From Alphaproteobacteria bacterium (GTDB taxonomy: Bacteria > Pseudomonadota > Alphaproteobacteria > UBA828): a DNA stretch of 64,000 nucleotides. The notes beneath the pieces were generated by a model. That model searched no databases. It was not told the DNA's origin and saw only the letters and a program-made list of their open reading frames with translations. Shown piece by piece: positions 29,401 to 36,502 of the stretch. Made by a program: the position numbers and the translations under genes. The stretch is from contig JAJEEP010000127.1 of NCBI GenBank assembly GCA_022820945.1, positions 23,766 to 87,765 on the forward strand, given 5' to 3'. The number at the start of each line of letters is the position of its first letter. The stretch's first letter is position 1.

Positions 29401-31974
29401 CTCCGGAAGCGAGGTCACGGTGAGACTGTGCGCCCTTTCGGCTGCTTCTGCAGAAGCGACCTCACCGGTGAGCGCCACGCCCCGGCCGACCCGCCGGACC
29501 TCGACGTCGGCGAGACCGGGCTCGCCTGCGAGCAGCGCCCGCAACGGCTCCAGCTCCAACCCGACGTCGAGGTTGTTCTCGACCAGAGTGCCTTCGGGGA
29601 GCGAGGCCGTCGCGAGACCGAGCGCCCGATCCTCCGCCTCTTGCGAGTCGACATCCCCGGCAAGGGCAACACCTCTGGTGAGGCCTTCCACCTGCACCCC
29701 TTGCAGGCCGGGCTCTCCGGCCAACAGCGCGCGCAGGGGCTCAAGATCAAGAATGACCGACACGTCCCGCTCGAATACGGACCCGTCCTCGCCGAGCACC
29801 GAGACGGTGGTGCGGCCCAGGTTCCGCCCCATGACGAACAGAACCCGCGGCGTGAGCAGCTGGACGTCGGCGATGTCGGGAGACGCAATCGCAACCGCCG
29901 CAGCGTCGACGCCAAGTGTGAGCCGCTGGCCCGTTCCCAGCAGAACTGTCCATTCGTCGCTCGGGGCCGGCTCCGGCGGTGCCGTCTCGGCAACCTGCGG
30001 GAGCCAGTCGTCGTGACCCTCCGATTCAACCGCCGTAAGGGCATGAAAGCCCGCTGCACTCCCTTTCGGCATCCACACCGAATCCCACAAGGGGTCGATA
30101 TACGGCGAAGAGGCGGAGGCGAGCAGGAAGGGACGATGGGCGGCAGGTGCAGCGGAGAACGGGTCGTAGTTCGAGTAGTCGTTCAGGATCGCTACGTTCA
30201 CGACCAGCGTCGGGCCGGGTTCGGACCGGTGCGTTCCGCCCGCGCCTTCGATCGCGGCCAACTGCAGGCCCGAAGCCTGTGCCGTCGCGACGTCCGATGC
30301 GCCCTCGGGTGTTGCGCTGGTCGCTCCGGATTCGCGCGAGAGGGAGTCCGATGAAGACGGAGTCCGCAGGGACGCGTTGTTCTGCAGTGGCGGACCGTCG
30401 TGGGGGGAAACGGCCAGGAGAAGCGCATTCGCAGACTGCAGCGGTTCGGTCTCGGATCGAAGCGCCGGTTCCCCCATCCCCGCCGTTGCGAAAGGGATGC
30501 CGGCGGCCCGGACCGCCCCGGCTTCGTGGATGTGCAGGGGCGCCCCCGGTGAGCTCGTGGCCGCGTCGGAGTCCTGCACGGCGGACCCGGACGAGACCTG
30601 GGCATGCGAGGACGCCGCAACCAGGACCAAACCGCTGCGGAGCGCGCCGTCAATTGGAAGCACATCCTCCACCGGCACCGCATCGGTCTCCGCATTGCCC
30701 GGCGGCGTCTCATCGGTAGATGTCGCTGAAGGTGGGCCTCCAGCCGGCGCATCGACTTCCAATACTCCTTCGCGTGATGTGCCTTCAGGATCGATGCGCA
30801 GCACGAGTACGTCGGACCACGAAGAGGAGCCGGATCGAGTGACGGACGACGCTGGGACCTCGCGGGGAAGTGTAGCCGCGAGGGCGGGGATTGCAGCCCG
30901 CGGCGACCCGCGCTCCCCAACGGAGGGCTGGTATTCGGGCGTGCCTCGCTTGGAGGTCGGGACGGGATCTGCTGTCTCTTCCAGTGGCGGTTCGGACAAG
31001 ACGGGTGCTGCCGGTGCCGCCGCGGGCCTCGCGGCCATCGTCGCCGGTGTAGCCGGGAACAAGCGGCCCCCGATCGTCAGCACGGGTCCCTCCGGGCCGG
31101 TGCGCAGGCCGCTGTCTGCAGGGTACGCTGCGGCGTCCGACGGCTCAGGGAGCGCCTTCATCTCAGTCAGCCGCAACAGAAGGCGCGGATCGAAGCGGTC
31201 GGGCGGCGGCGACAGGCGCCAGGCCTCGCCGATCAGGCTTTGCAGTGCCTGCCGGTCGCCTTCATCCCAATAGGACGTTGCGTAGGCCCCGTACGTGCGC
31301 TCCGCCTCGTCGATGCGCCCGGACGCGATGAGCATGCGGATGAAGTTGGCCGCTATGCGGGAATGAGCGGACGGCTGGCGGAGAGCGCTTGCGTAGTGGG
31401 CTTCGGCGGTCGAGTAGTCTTCCTCGAAGACCGCGGCCACGGCGAGGCCGTTCTCGATCCAGGCGATGGTCGAGGAATCCTCCGCAAGGTCGCGCGCTGC
31501 CGCCAGGTACCGCCTGGCAGTCCCGCCGTCGCCCTGGGCCAGGGATGCGCGGGCGGCACCGAGTAGCGCCTCCGCCCTCATGCCGGGCGCATCGTCCGCC
31601 AGCTTCGCGGCCCGCCTGAAGTGGTCGCCGGCCTCGCCGGGCCTCTCCGTCTGCAGGGCGATGTAGCCAAGCCCGAGGAACGGCTCGGGCGCGTCGTCGA
31701 AGCGCTCGGCGAGCGCCAGGTAGAGCTTGTGCGCGACCGCCGGCTGGCCGGCCGCGAGCGCGGCGGATGCGACCGACAGGTTGCTCTGCAGCAGCTGCTC
31801 GCCTCCTGGCGAGCGGCTCTCCCCGGACAGTCCCCAGCAGGCCGAAAGAGAGAACAGAACGGCAGCCATCGCCGCGGCGCGCCGGATGGCCTCGAACGGC
31901 CAGCCCCGTGCGTGCTCCTGGGGCTGCCCGGGTTTGGCCGGGACCGGATATCTGTCGGTGTGTGCCGTATTCAT
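23494..31974 (-). CDS. cpaC: Giant TPR-BON-secretin of the Tad pilus (TadD-RcpA/CpaC fusion)
   Basis: This 2826-aa protein should form the outer-membrane pore of the Tad pilus. In order it has a lipobox (FSLSAC, Cys46), a TPR-like helical region (about 55-270) resembling the separate TadD lipoprotein, and a Ser/Pro/Thr-rich linker (about 300-670). Then come the secretin N-terminal pilus domain (about 671-743), 28 tandem BON-like domains plus two 16-residue remnants (744-2564) and a normal secretin core (2565-2826) with NVTANSGETASFFSGGEFP and VPVLKDLPLLGAMFG. Typical CpaC/RcpA proteins are near 450-550 aa with one such domain. The start ATG has GGAG seven bases upstream and lies 34 bases after the TPR-SPOR gene. 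No stop or frameshift interrupts the 8.5 kb. Confidence 0.9.
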   Translation of the reverse strand: MNTAHTDRYPVPAKPGQPQEHARGWPFEAIRRAAAMAAVLFSLSACWGLSGESRSPGGEQLLQSNLSVASAALAAGQPAVAHKLYLALAERFDDAPEPFLGLGYIALQTERPGEAGDHFRRAAKLADDAPGMRAEALLGAARASLAQGDGGTARRYLAAARDLAEDSSTIAWIENGLAVAAVFEEDYSTAEAHYASALRQPSAHSRIAANFIRMLIASGRIDEAERTYGAYATSYWDEGDRQALQSLIGEAWRLSPPPDRFDPRLLLRLTEMKALPEPSDAAAYPADSGLRTGPEGPVLTIGGRLFPATPATMAARPAAAPAAPVLSEPPLEETADPVPTSKRGTPEYQPSVGERGSPRAAIPALAATLPREVPASSVTRSGSSSWSDVLVLRIDPEGTSREGVLEVDAPAGGPPSATSTDETPPGNAETDAVPVEDVLPIDGALRSGLVLVAASSHAQVSSGSAVQDSDAATSSPGAPLHIHEAGAVRAAGIPFATAGMGEPALRSETEPLQSANALLLAVSPHDGPPLQNNASLRTPSSSDSLSRESGATSATPEGASDVATAQASGLQLAAIEGAGGTHRSEPGPTLVVNVAILNDYSNYDPFSAAPAAHRPFLLASASSPYIDPLWDSVWMPKGSAAGFHALTAVESEGHDDWLPQVAETAPPEPAPSDEWTVLLGTGQRLTLGVDAAAVAIASPDIADVQLLTPRVLFVMGRNLGRTTVSVLGEDGSVFERDVSVILDLEPLRALLAGEPGLQGVQVEGLTRGVALAGDVDSQEAEDRALGLATASLPEGTLVENNLDVGLELEPLRALLAGEPGLADVEVRRVGRGVALTGEVASAEAAERAHSLTVTSLPEAISAENNLRVFFDTEPLTTVFASEPGLAGVQVKRLSRGVALAGHVESQEGADRALGLATASLPEGTLIENNLDVGLDLGPLRALLTGEPGLADVVVKRVGRGVVLTGEVASAEVADRARRLALSAVPEGLPVENNLRVTIDIGPLRTVLAAKPGLDRVQVQRLARGVALAGEVDAPEAANRALRLAAASLPEGVLVENNLNLVLDLLPLRALLAAETGLAHVHVRQVAWGVALTGEVASARSADLAHRLAVASLPESVPVENNLRVADLEPLRAVLAGEAGLQGVRVESLTHEVALVGEVASPALVDLAGRLAVDFLPESVPVENNLRVADLSPLRVLLAGEPGLEGIEVRRLGQGVALNGEVASAETSERAHSLALATLPEDLPVENNLRIVFDTGPLLEILAGEPGLERVQVQRLARGVALSGYVDSPVAAERARGLASASLPEGLAVQDNLTVGLGLEPLRELQAGEPGLDDLAPLRVFITGEPGLERVEVRRVGRGVALTGKVASVEDAERARRLVVAALPETVPVENNLRVVPDIEPLTTVFASEPGLEGVQVKRLPRGVALAGHVDSQEEADRALGLATASLPENTLIENNLDVGLDLGPLRALLAGEPGFADVEVWRVGRGVALAGEVASPEVADRAHRLAVASLPETVPVENNLRVEFDIVPLRVILAGEAGLERVQVQRLARGVALSGYVDSPVAAERALGLASASLPEGLLVENNLTVGLGLEPLRALLAGEPGLDDLSPLRAFIAGEPGLEGVEVQRVGRGVALTGEVASAEDADRAHRLAVAALPESVPVENNLRVVFDIVPLRVLLAGEAGLDRVHVQRLARGVALAGYVGSPAAEDRALRLAAASLPEGLLIENNLDVGLDLDPLRALLIGEPGLEGVAARRVGRGVALTGEVASADAADRAHRLAVASLPENLLVENNLRVQFDIEPLRAVLAAEPGLEGIQLRQLARGVALAGEVASPAAADRASRLAAASLPEGLIVESNLEVGLDLGPLRALMSGESGLEGVEVRRIGRGVALTGEVASADAADRAHRLAVASLPESLLVENNLRVQFDIEPLRTVLAAEPGLEQVRVQRLARGVALAGEVASPEAADRAHRLAVASLPGGLLVENNVSVVLDLVPLQALMAGESGLKGVEVQRVGQGVALTGEVASAEASDRAYRLIAASIPDSLPVENNLRVVFDIGPLRAVLAGEPELDRIQVQELGRGVVLTGEVASAEASERAHRIATASLPEGVPVENSLRVVPDIEHLRAALAGEPGLDRVQVQRLARGVALSGDVDSHAAEGRALRLAAASLPEGVPVENNLHVGLDLAPLRSLVAGERGLKDVRVQRTGRGVALIGEVGSAEASDQASRLAAALLPEDMPVENNLRVVWDVEPLRALLAGSSDLERVQVQRLARGVVLSGDVDSHATADLALRLAAASVPEGVLVENTLNVRLDLAPLRVLIAGVPDLRNVRVKRIGRGVALSGEVGSVEASDRALRLAVASLPEGIAVENGLRIAPDVEPLRALLAGEPGLERVHVQKLARGVALAGDVASPKAADRALRLAAASLPEGMLVEDNLNVGLNLAPLEALMVAEEGFESIRLNRIDRGVALTGEVGSQTEAERAGRLAAATLPEDALVENNLRVVLDSGPLRAALAGNPEFDRVHVRDLGHGVSLSGEVSSAAVADRAHRLAAVSLPADTLVENNLRIAGPLQVNLEVQIAEVQRSIAEEFGFNWELFGRSAEGDLRGGFRIGRQNRTEQAVVDGLPSPSLILSRTWEEIGITGMVDALAKAGLANVLARPNVTANSGETASFFSGGEFPLPSGFKDGVIVFEYKKYGVVLDFVPTIVDDGRVELTVRPEVSEPSQDNSVQVAGGVNVPVINVRRAETTVEMGDGESIVIAGLFSSTSNEVQSGVPVLKDLPLLGAMFGHTSTRADELELIVTVTARLVQAGPAPGDAITAGSGQANNSYYY
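24283..29745 (-). repeat. Array of 28 tandem BON-domain repeats (192-bp unit)
   Basis: The 5463-bp array inside the secretin gene encodes 1821 residues: 25 units of 64, three of 63 and two truncated 16-residue units (28023-27976 and 27207-27160). The consensus runs PLRALLAGEPGLExV, then RLARGVALAGEV, then ADRAxRLAxASLPEG, then VENNLxV. Units tend to alternate between a type with RLARGVAL(A/S)G and a type with RVGRGVALTGEV, so the working repeat is often a 384-bp pair. The two truncations both follow a unit ending NNLTVGLG or DNLTVGLG and both end GLDD, which suggests that a block containing the truncation was itself duplicated. Confidence 0.95.
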
Positions 31975-32008
31975 GATCGGGCTCCGGGACGATTTCCTGG
32001 CGGGGACT

Positions 32009-33094
32009 TCAGTCACATTCCACCTGCCGCAAAGCTTGGTCAGGGAAACTCGACGCCCAGGCATCGCGCAGGTCCTCGAAGCTGCCGGAAAGGCGCGCCT
32101 CGATCGTGGCGTACTCCTGGACCGTCATGGAATTGGGCTCCACCACGGGCGCGTAGCCGAGTTCCTCCAACCGTGCCACCCGCCGCGACGCGTTCGCCTC
32201 TTTGGCGTAAATGCCCAGAGAGACGGCGTTCTTCCTGGCACCCTTTGGAATCACCGCAATGTCACTCACGCCTTTCTCGCGCAGATCGCCGAGCGCCGCG
32301 TCGGCAGCCTTGCGGCTCTCGAAGGGCGGCAGGTAGACCCGGTACTCCCTGACTCTCTCGCGAGTGCCGTGCGAGACACGCGTTGCTTCCGCGCCGAGCG
32401 CCGCCAGCCACAGCCGTGCTTCCTCGACAGTGCCCAAGTCCAGGAACTCCCCCGTCGCCAGGCAGGCCGCGGCGACCGCCTCGTCGGCCAGCGCCGGCCT
32501 TTCGGGAATCGCGGGCGGCTCGTTGCCGGATGCTGGCTCCAACGCGGTCGCAGGCTCGGAGACGGTACCGGCCGCATCGCTCGCCTGCAGGATCTCCGTG
32601 CCGGGGTCGCCGTCGTCATCTCCATCCCTGGACCTGCCGTCGCGGAGCGCATGGCTCTGCGCATAGGCAAGCCTTGCAAGCTTCTCGTAGACTTCGCCCA
32701 GGTTGCGGTAGCCCACGGCCTCCGGGCGCCGTTCCAGGATTGCCGCCAGGACCGCCCGCGCCTCTTCCAGCCGGCCTTCGTCCACGTAGAGCACCGCGAG
32801 ATTGTTGTGCGCCTCGAACATGTCGGGGAACTCCCGCGCGAGTCCGGAGAAGACGGCGATCGCTTCGCCCCTGTGTCCCTCCTGCACCCGAAGGACCCCG
32901 TGCAGCAGCCGCAGCTGCGCGTTGCCTGGCTCGTTCTCCAGCAGGGGATCGAGAACCCGCCGTGCCTCCGGATAGCGTCCTTCGGCGGCGAGCGAGAGCG
33001 CGCGGTCGAGGGTGTCGGCGGCCGCTGCGGCGGCAGACAACAGGACTCCCGCCAATACCGCGACGGCCACGAGGGCCTTGGCAATCCTGGTCAT
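32009..33094 (-). CDS. Periplasmic TPR and SPOR-domain protein
   Basis: The 361-aa product begins with a signal peptide (residues 1-27, ending AAAAAADT) and a strong GGAGGAG ribosome-binding site. TPR units cover about residues 28-150 (RYPEARRVLDPLLENEPGN, DMFEAHNNLAVLYVDEGRL). An acidic linker follows, then a SPOR-like domain at about 265-345 (REYRVYLPPFESRKAADAAL and VVEPNSMTV). SPOR domains bind peptidoglycan and TPRs bind proteins, so it may help seat the secretin in the cell wall. It directly precedes the giant secretin gene. Some tad loci have a similar TadD-like TPR gene. Confidence 0.78.
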   Translation of the reverse strand: MTRIAKALVAVAVLAGVLLSAAAAAADTLDRALSLAAEGRYPEARRVLDPLLENEPGNAQLRLLHGVLRVQEGHRGEAIAVFSGLAREFPDMFEAHNNLAVLYVDEGRLEEARAVLAAILERRPEAVGYRNLGEVYEKLARLAYAQSHALRDGRSRDGDDDGDPGTEILQASDAAGTVSEPATALEPASGNEPPAIPERPALADEAVAAACLATGEFLDLGTVEEARLWLAALGAEATRVSHGTRERVREYRVYLPPFESRKAADAALGDLREKGVSDIAVIPKGARKNAVSLGIYAKEANASRRVARLEELGYAPVVEPNSMTVQEYATIEARLSGSFEDLRDAWASSFPDQALRQVECD

Positions 33095-33137
33095 GGTCTC
33101 CTCCACTCTTTCCCACTGCCGGGGACGCTCACGCCCT

Positions 33138-34946
33138 TCACGCCGTGGTGCGGCGGCCCTCGTCCTGGCCTGTGGCCGGGCGGCCGTTCCTGGCGACACC
33201 GGAGTCTCCGTTGCCCGCAATCCAGCTCGCGATGTGCTTGTTGGCGATCGAGCGGATCCGCTCGTGCAGCGCCTCCGAGACGGCCGCCATACGCTCGACG
33301 TCGCCCGGAACACGGGGGTCCGGAGCCTCGGCACTGCCGGGCCAGCCTGCGGCCGTGCGCGTCGCAGCCCCGATCCCCCTGAACGTGCCCGCGGTCATGG
33401 ACGCTTCCTCGAGCGCCGTCGGCGCGTCGGTGCCGCGACCGCGTTGAATGCGGTCCAACACCTGCTCCATCTGCCGTGCCGCCTCCAGGGTCTCTCGTTC
33501 GCTCTCGGAGAATGCGCTGCCTTCAGCCTCCCCCTTGTCCAGGATCCAGCCGCCTTCCTTGCCCGCGCTGCGGATCGCGGTCTGGCCCCGCCATGCGTCC
33601 GTGGCGAAGGAGAGGCCGAGGCGAACCTGCTCGATCAGCCCGAGGGCCGTGATCCGCCCGGCTGCACCGCCTTCGATCTCGACCGCGCGATACCCGGCCT
33701 CCGGTTCCTCTTCCGCATGCAGCCGCAGGCCACCCGTCCGTGTGCCCTCGCGGCTCTGTGCGCCCGCGTCGGCCAGCAGTGCTGTGGCAAGCTCCTCCAG
33801 CCAGCGGGGAACGCTCTGTTTCGCCAACGCGGACCCCAGCTCCGCCCGGACCGCAGCGGAATCCTCGGTGTTGCGCAGCCGCGACAGCGCATGGGCGAAG
33901 CCGATACCGTTGGATTCGCGCATCCGCCGACGCACCGCGTCCGGAAGCCTCTCCGCAGCTTCCCTGAGGCCGCTCAGCTCCCGCTCCGGAGCCAACTCCT
34001 CGACCGGCGACCCGAGCTGAAGCAGTCTGGCGGTCTCTTCGTTCGCCGCCCTAATGCGCGCCTCCAGCGCGGAAATGTCATTCGAATCCGAGGCTTCGGT
34101 CGTGGGAAGTTTCGGGGGAGGCGCCGCTGCAGGCGGGCGGGCCGCGGCGGGTCGCTCCTCCTCTTTCTTCTTCTTGACGTCCGTACTGGCCGCCTCGATC
34201 GCCTGCTCGGCAAGAGTCCGCAACCACTGAATCTCGCCCGGATCGAACGAATGCAGGCGGTAGCCCGTCATCGGTGCGTAGTAGCTCCGCCGCGGCGCAT
34301 GCGCCCCCCGGACGTTGCGCAGACGGATAGCGGACAGTGCGGCGCGTGTCTTGAGTTCCTGAGTGTTCCAGGTCCGGTCGAGTGAGACAGCGAGTTCTGC
34401 CGCCGTCCGGCGATCGGGACCGCTCCCGGAGGAGGGACGCAGGTGTTCCAGCATGCGGACGGCGTAGAGCCCGAGGAGGCTCGTCGTCCCGCCGTCCACC
34501 GTCCTGTGCCGCTCGCCGGCCTCGATCCAGCGGTCTACCGCCTCGTGCACCGCCGCCGCAAGCTCCAGCGCCAGGACCGCGTAGCCGGCAACGGCCTCCG
34601 GACGGACGCCAGTATGGACCTCGCCGCTGAGGCGACTGCGGATACAGTAGCTCTCGCCCTCCGACTCGATCGAGGCCTGCCGGATCCAGGCGGCGGCATC
34701 CGTCTGCCGCTCCGTGCCCCGGACGAGGTCGGCGGGCACGATACCGGTCTCGTTCACCAGACGGTTCGCAAGGACCTCGACAGCCTCCGGCAGGCGCGCA
34801 TGCACACGCCCCGCCTCGCCCAGCCTGGCTCCGGTCCTGGGGTCTTCCAGTATCGTCCAGTCGAGCGGCGCGGTGCCGTCCAGTCGCTTCCTGGTCGCCT
34901 GAGGGAGCGCCGTGACGGCGCGGGTGAACAGCTTCTCGGTATTCAA
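33138..34946 (-). CDS. Large cytoplasmic protein of unknown function in the tad operon
   Basis: The 602-aa product has no signal peptide or membrane helix. It is helical, with a central Lys/Glu/Ala/Pro-rich segment (about residues 265-300: VKKKKEEERPAAARP) separating two Ala/Arg/Glu-rich halves. No catalytic motif is visible and I recognise no family. The start appears to be TTG at 34946 with AGGGAG about ten bases upstream. It lies between cpaB and the TPR-SPOR gene, with gaps of 116 and 43 bases, so co-transcription with the pilus genes is likely and a Tad accessory role is inferred from that alone. Confidence 0.6.
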   Translation of the reverse strand: MNTEKLFTRAVTALPQATRKRLDGTAPLDWTILEDPRTGARLGEAGRVHARLPEAVEVLANRLVNETGIVPADLVRGTERQTDAAAWIRQASIESEGESYCIRSRLSGEVHTGVRPEAVAGYAVLALELAAAVHEAVDRWIEAGERHRTVDGGTTSLLGLYAVRMLEHLRPSSGSGPDRRTAAELAVSLDRTWNTQELKTRAALSAIRLRNVRGAHAPRRSYYAPMTGYRLHSFDPGEIQWLRTLAEQAIEAASTDVKKKKEEERPAAARPPAAAPPPKLPTTEASDSNDISALEARIRAANEETARLLQLGSPVEELAPERELSGLREAAERLPDAVRRRMRESNGIGFAHALSRLRNTEDSAAVRAELGSALAKQSVPRWLEELATALLADAGAQSREGTRTGGLRLHAEEEPEAGYRAVEIEGGAAGRITALGLIEQVRLGLSFATDAWRGQTAIRSAGKEGGWILDKGEAEGSAFSESERETLEAARQMEQVLDRIQRGRGTDAPTALEEASMTAGTFRGIGAATRTAAGWPGSAEAPDPRVPGDVERMAAVSEALHERIRSIANKHIASWIAGNGDSGVARNGRPATGQDEGRRTTA

Positions 34947-35062
34947 CGTTGCTACTCCCTGGTAATGGTTAGTTGCCGCGGGCTATGAGCCCTCGCTCTT
35001 CGGTCACGCTGTCGATCCCGTCGTTCCCTTGTCGGAGGCCCGGCGGTAAGGGTTGGATGCAT

Positions 35063-35998
35063 TCACTCGAGGCCTGCATCGGCCACTGCCTCGTTGAAGG
35101 GGGCAGGCCCGGGCGCGCCGCCGAAAGTCACGTCTGTGACCTGGCTGCCCCGCACGACCCGAACCGTCTTCTGCTGCAGGTTCTCCTCCGGCAGCGCCAG
35201 AAGGCTCCGAATGTCCACAACCTCCGCCGGCTCCGCCGGTGCCCCGGCCGCCGCCAGCGGGCGCACCGCAAGCGAGAGCTCCCCCTCCAGCTCTCCAAGC
35301 GCAAGCAGACCTGTCTGCGACGGTAGAACCTCAAGGGTCGCGGTCACGATCTCCGTGCGCTCGACCTCGCCGCCGCCTTCCGCAGCGCTCGCCGCACTGC
35401 CGATGCGCCGGTCCACGGCAACCACGCGCACGTCCTCGAGGATCGTCCGCGCAAGCACGTTCTGCTCGCCCCGGTCGCGCGACTGCGCCGTCAGCACCAC
35501 GTCCACGCGATCGCCCGGGTCGACCAGGCCCGAGTGGCGCGTGCCGGCCCCGAGCCTGACGGTGATGGCCCGCATGCCGGGCTTCAGCACCGCCGCCAGG
35601 AAGCCCCGCTGCCGGGGCCCCACCAGGGATTGCAAGGTCACCGGTGCGCCGGCTGAAATCGCCTGCCGCACCACGTGGCCGTAGGGCATCTCGTCCGGCT
35701 CCAGGTCCTCGGTCCCGATATGCCAGCGCCTGACGCTGTCTTCCTCGACGCCGACCTCGGTGAGATGCTGCTCGTCCAGCAGAGTGCCCACCGGCAGCGC
35801 CCGCGCGGCCGCGAGTACCATGACTTCGTCCGGCTCCTCCTCGACGACCGGCGCGGGCGCCGCCGCTGCCTGCTGCACGGGCGGCGGCGCCTGAACCGGC
35901 TCGGCCGCAGGAAGGATGAAGCGCATCACGAACACGGCCGCGACCATGGGAACAATGCCCATCAGCGCGATGATGATGACGGTGCGGTAGCGCCTCAT
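35063..35998 (-). CDS. cpaB: CpaB/RcpC pilus assembly protein, stand-alone copy
   Basis: This 311-aa protein has an N-terminal membrane anchor (residues 5-28), a Pro/Ala linker, a SAF domain (about 58-125, with LPVGTLLDEQHLTEV) and the RcpC domain (AVLKPGMRAITVRLG, then GDRVDVVLTA). CpaB/RcpC proteins sit in the periplasm and help the secretin. It begins 18 bases after cpaA. About 880 bp of this gene are almost identical to the 5' part of the cpaB-tadB fusion 10.4 kb away; the copies differ at the 3' end, where this one stops after VTFGGAPGPAPF and a short tail. Confidence 0.9.
   Translation of the reverse strand: MRRYRTVIIIALMGIVPMVAAVFVMRFILPAAEPVQAPPPVQQAAAAPAPVVEEEPDEVMVLAAARALPVGTLLDEQHLTEVGVEEDSVRRWHIGTEDLEPDEMPYGHVVRQAISAGAPVTLQSLVGPRQRGFLAAVLKPGMRAITVRLGAGTRHSGLVDPGDRVDVVLTAQSRDRGEQNVLARTILEDVRVVAVDRRIGSAASAAEGGGEVERTEIVTATLEVLPSQTGLLALGELEGELSLAVRPLAAAGAPAEPAEVVDIRSLLALPEENLQQKTVRVVRGSQVTDVTFGGAPGPAPFNEAVADAGLE
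35121..35998 (-). repeat. Direct repeat copy A (cpaB)
   Basis: This 878-bp segment aligns without gaps to 45552-46429 at a constant offset of 10,431 bases, with only scattered substitutions. Such similarity, including at synonymous sites, points to recent duplication or ongoing gene conversion. It also makes the 10.4 kb between the copies prone to deletion by recombination. Confidence 0.88.
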
Positions 35999-36016
35999 GT
36001 CAGCGATTCCTCGCGC

Positions 36017-36490
36017 TCATATCCCGTCCGAGAGCGCCCGCAGAGCCAGGACGATCACGGCCGGCGGGGCGATCGCGACCGCGAACGGCAGCTCCTTGCG
36101 CATGCGCCGCATCCTCTCGAAGGGCAGAAGGGCGGCCACGACGAGCGCCAGCGCGAACGCCGCCATGCCGAACAGGAAGAGGGTCAGGTGGGAGAGCGCA
36201 GGACCGATCCAGACACCGGCCACGGCGAACAGCTTGGCATCTCCGGCTCCGAAGCGCCCCGTCAGAAAGAGACCGAACCCGGCGGCGAGAATGATCGCGC
36301 CGACCGCAATGTGCTGCCAAAGGTCCCCAAGAGGTCTCACCGCGCCCGCTGCCGCGTAGACCGCAAAGAGGCCGAACAGCAGAAGAGGAACGGCGTTCGG
36401 AACCTCGCGGCGGCGCACATCGGTAGCGACGCTCGCGGCGAACAAAGCACACGCCGCAGCCTCTGCGATATGGACGACCACGTCGGCCAT
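36017..36490 (-). CDS. cpaA: Prepilin peptidase CpaA/TadV
   Basis: The 157-aa polytopic inner-membrane aspartic peptidase should remove the leader from the Flp prepilins and pseudopilins. The two catalytic aspartates are recognisable in ATDVRRREVPNAV (near residue 23) and in the GxGD motif RFGAGDAKLFA (near residue 83). Four to five membrane helices follow. The length is normal for the stand-alone type without a methylase domain. GAGGAG lies five bases before the ATG at 36490. It is followed 18 bases later by cpaB. Confidence 0.93.
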   Translation of the reverse strand: MADVVVHIAEAAACALFAASVATDVRRREVPNAVPLLLFGLFAVYAAAGAVRPLGDLWQHIAVGAIILAAGFGLFLTGRFGAGDAKLFAVAGVWIGPALSHLTLFLFGMAAFALALVVAALLPFERMRRMRKELPFAVAIAPPAVIVLALRALSDGI

Positions 36491-36502
36491 GTGTCTCCTC
36501 AA

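Noticed and set aside
24283..29745. Regular direct repeats that could suggest a CRISPR or satellite array
   Set aside because: The period is 192 bp, units are protein-coding in one frame with BON-like character, and there are no short repeats with unique spacers.
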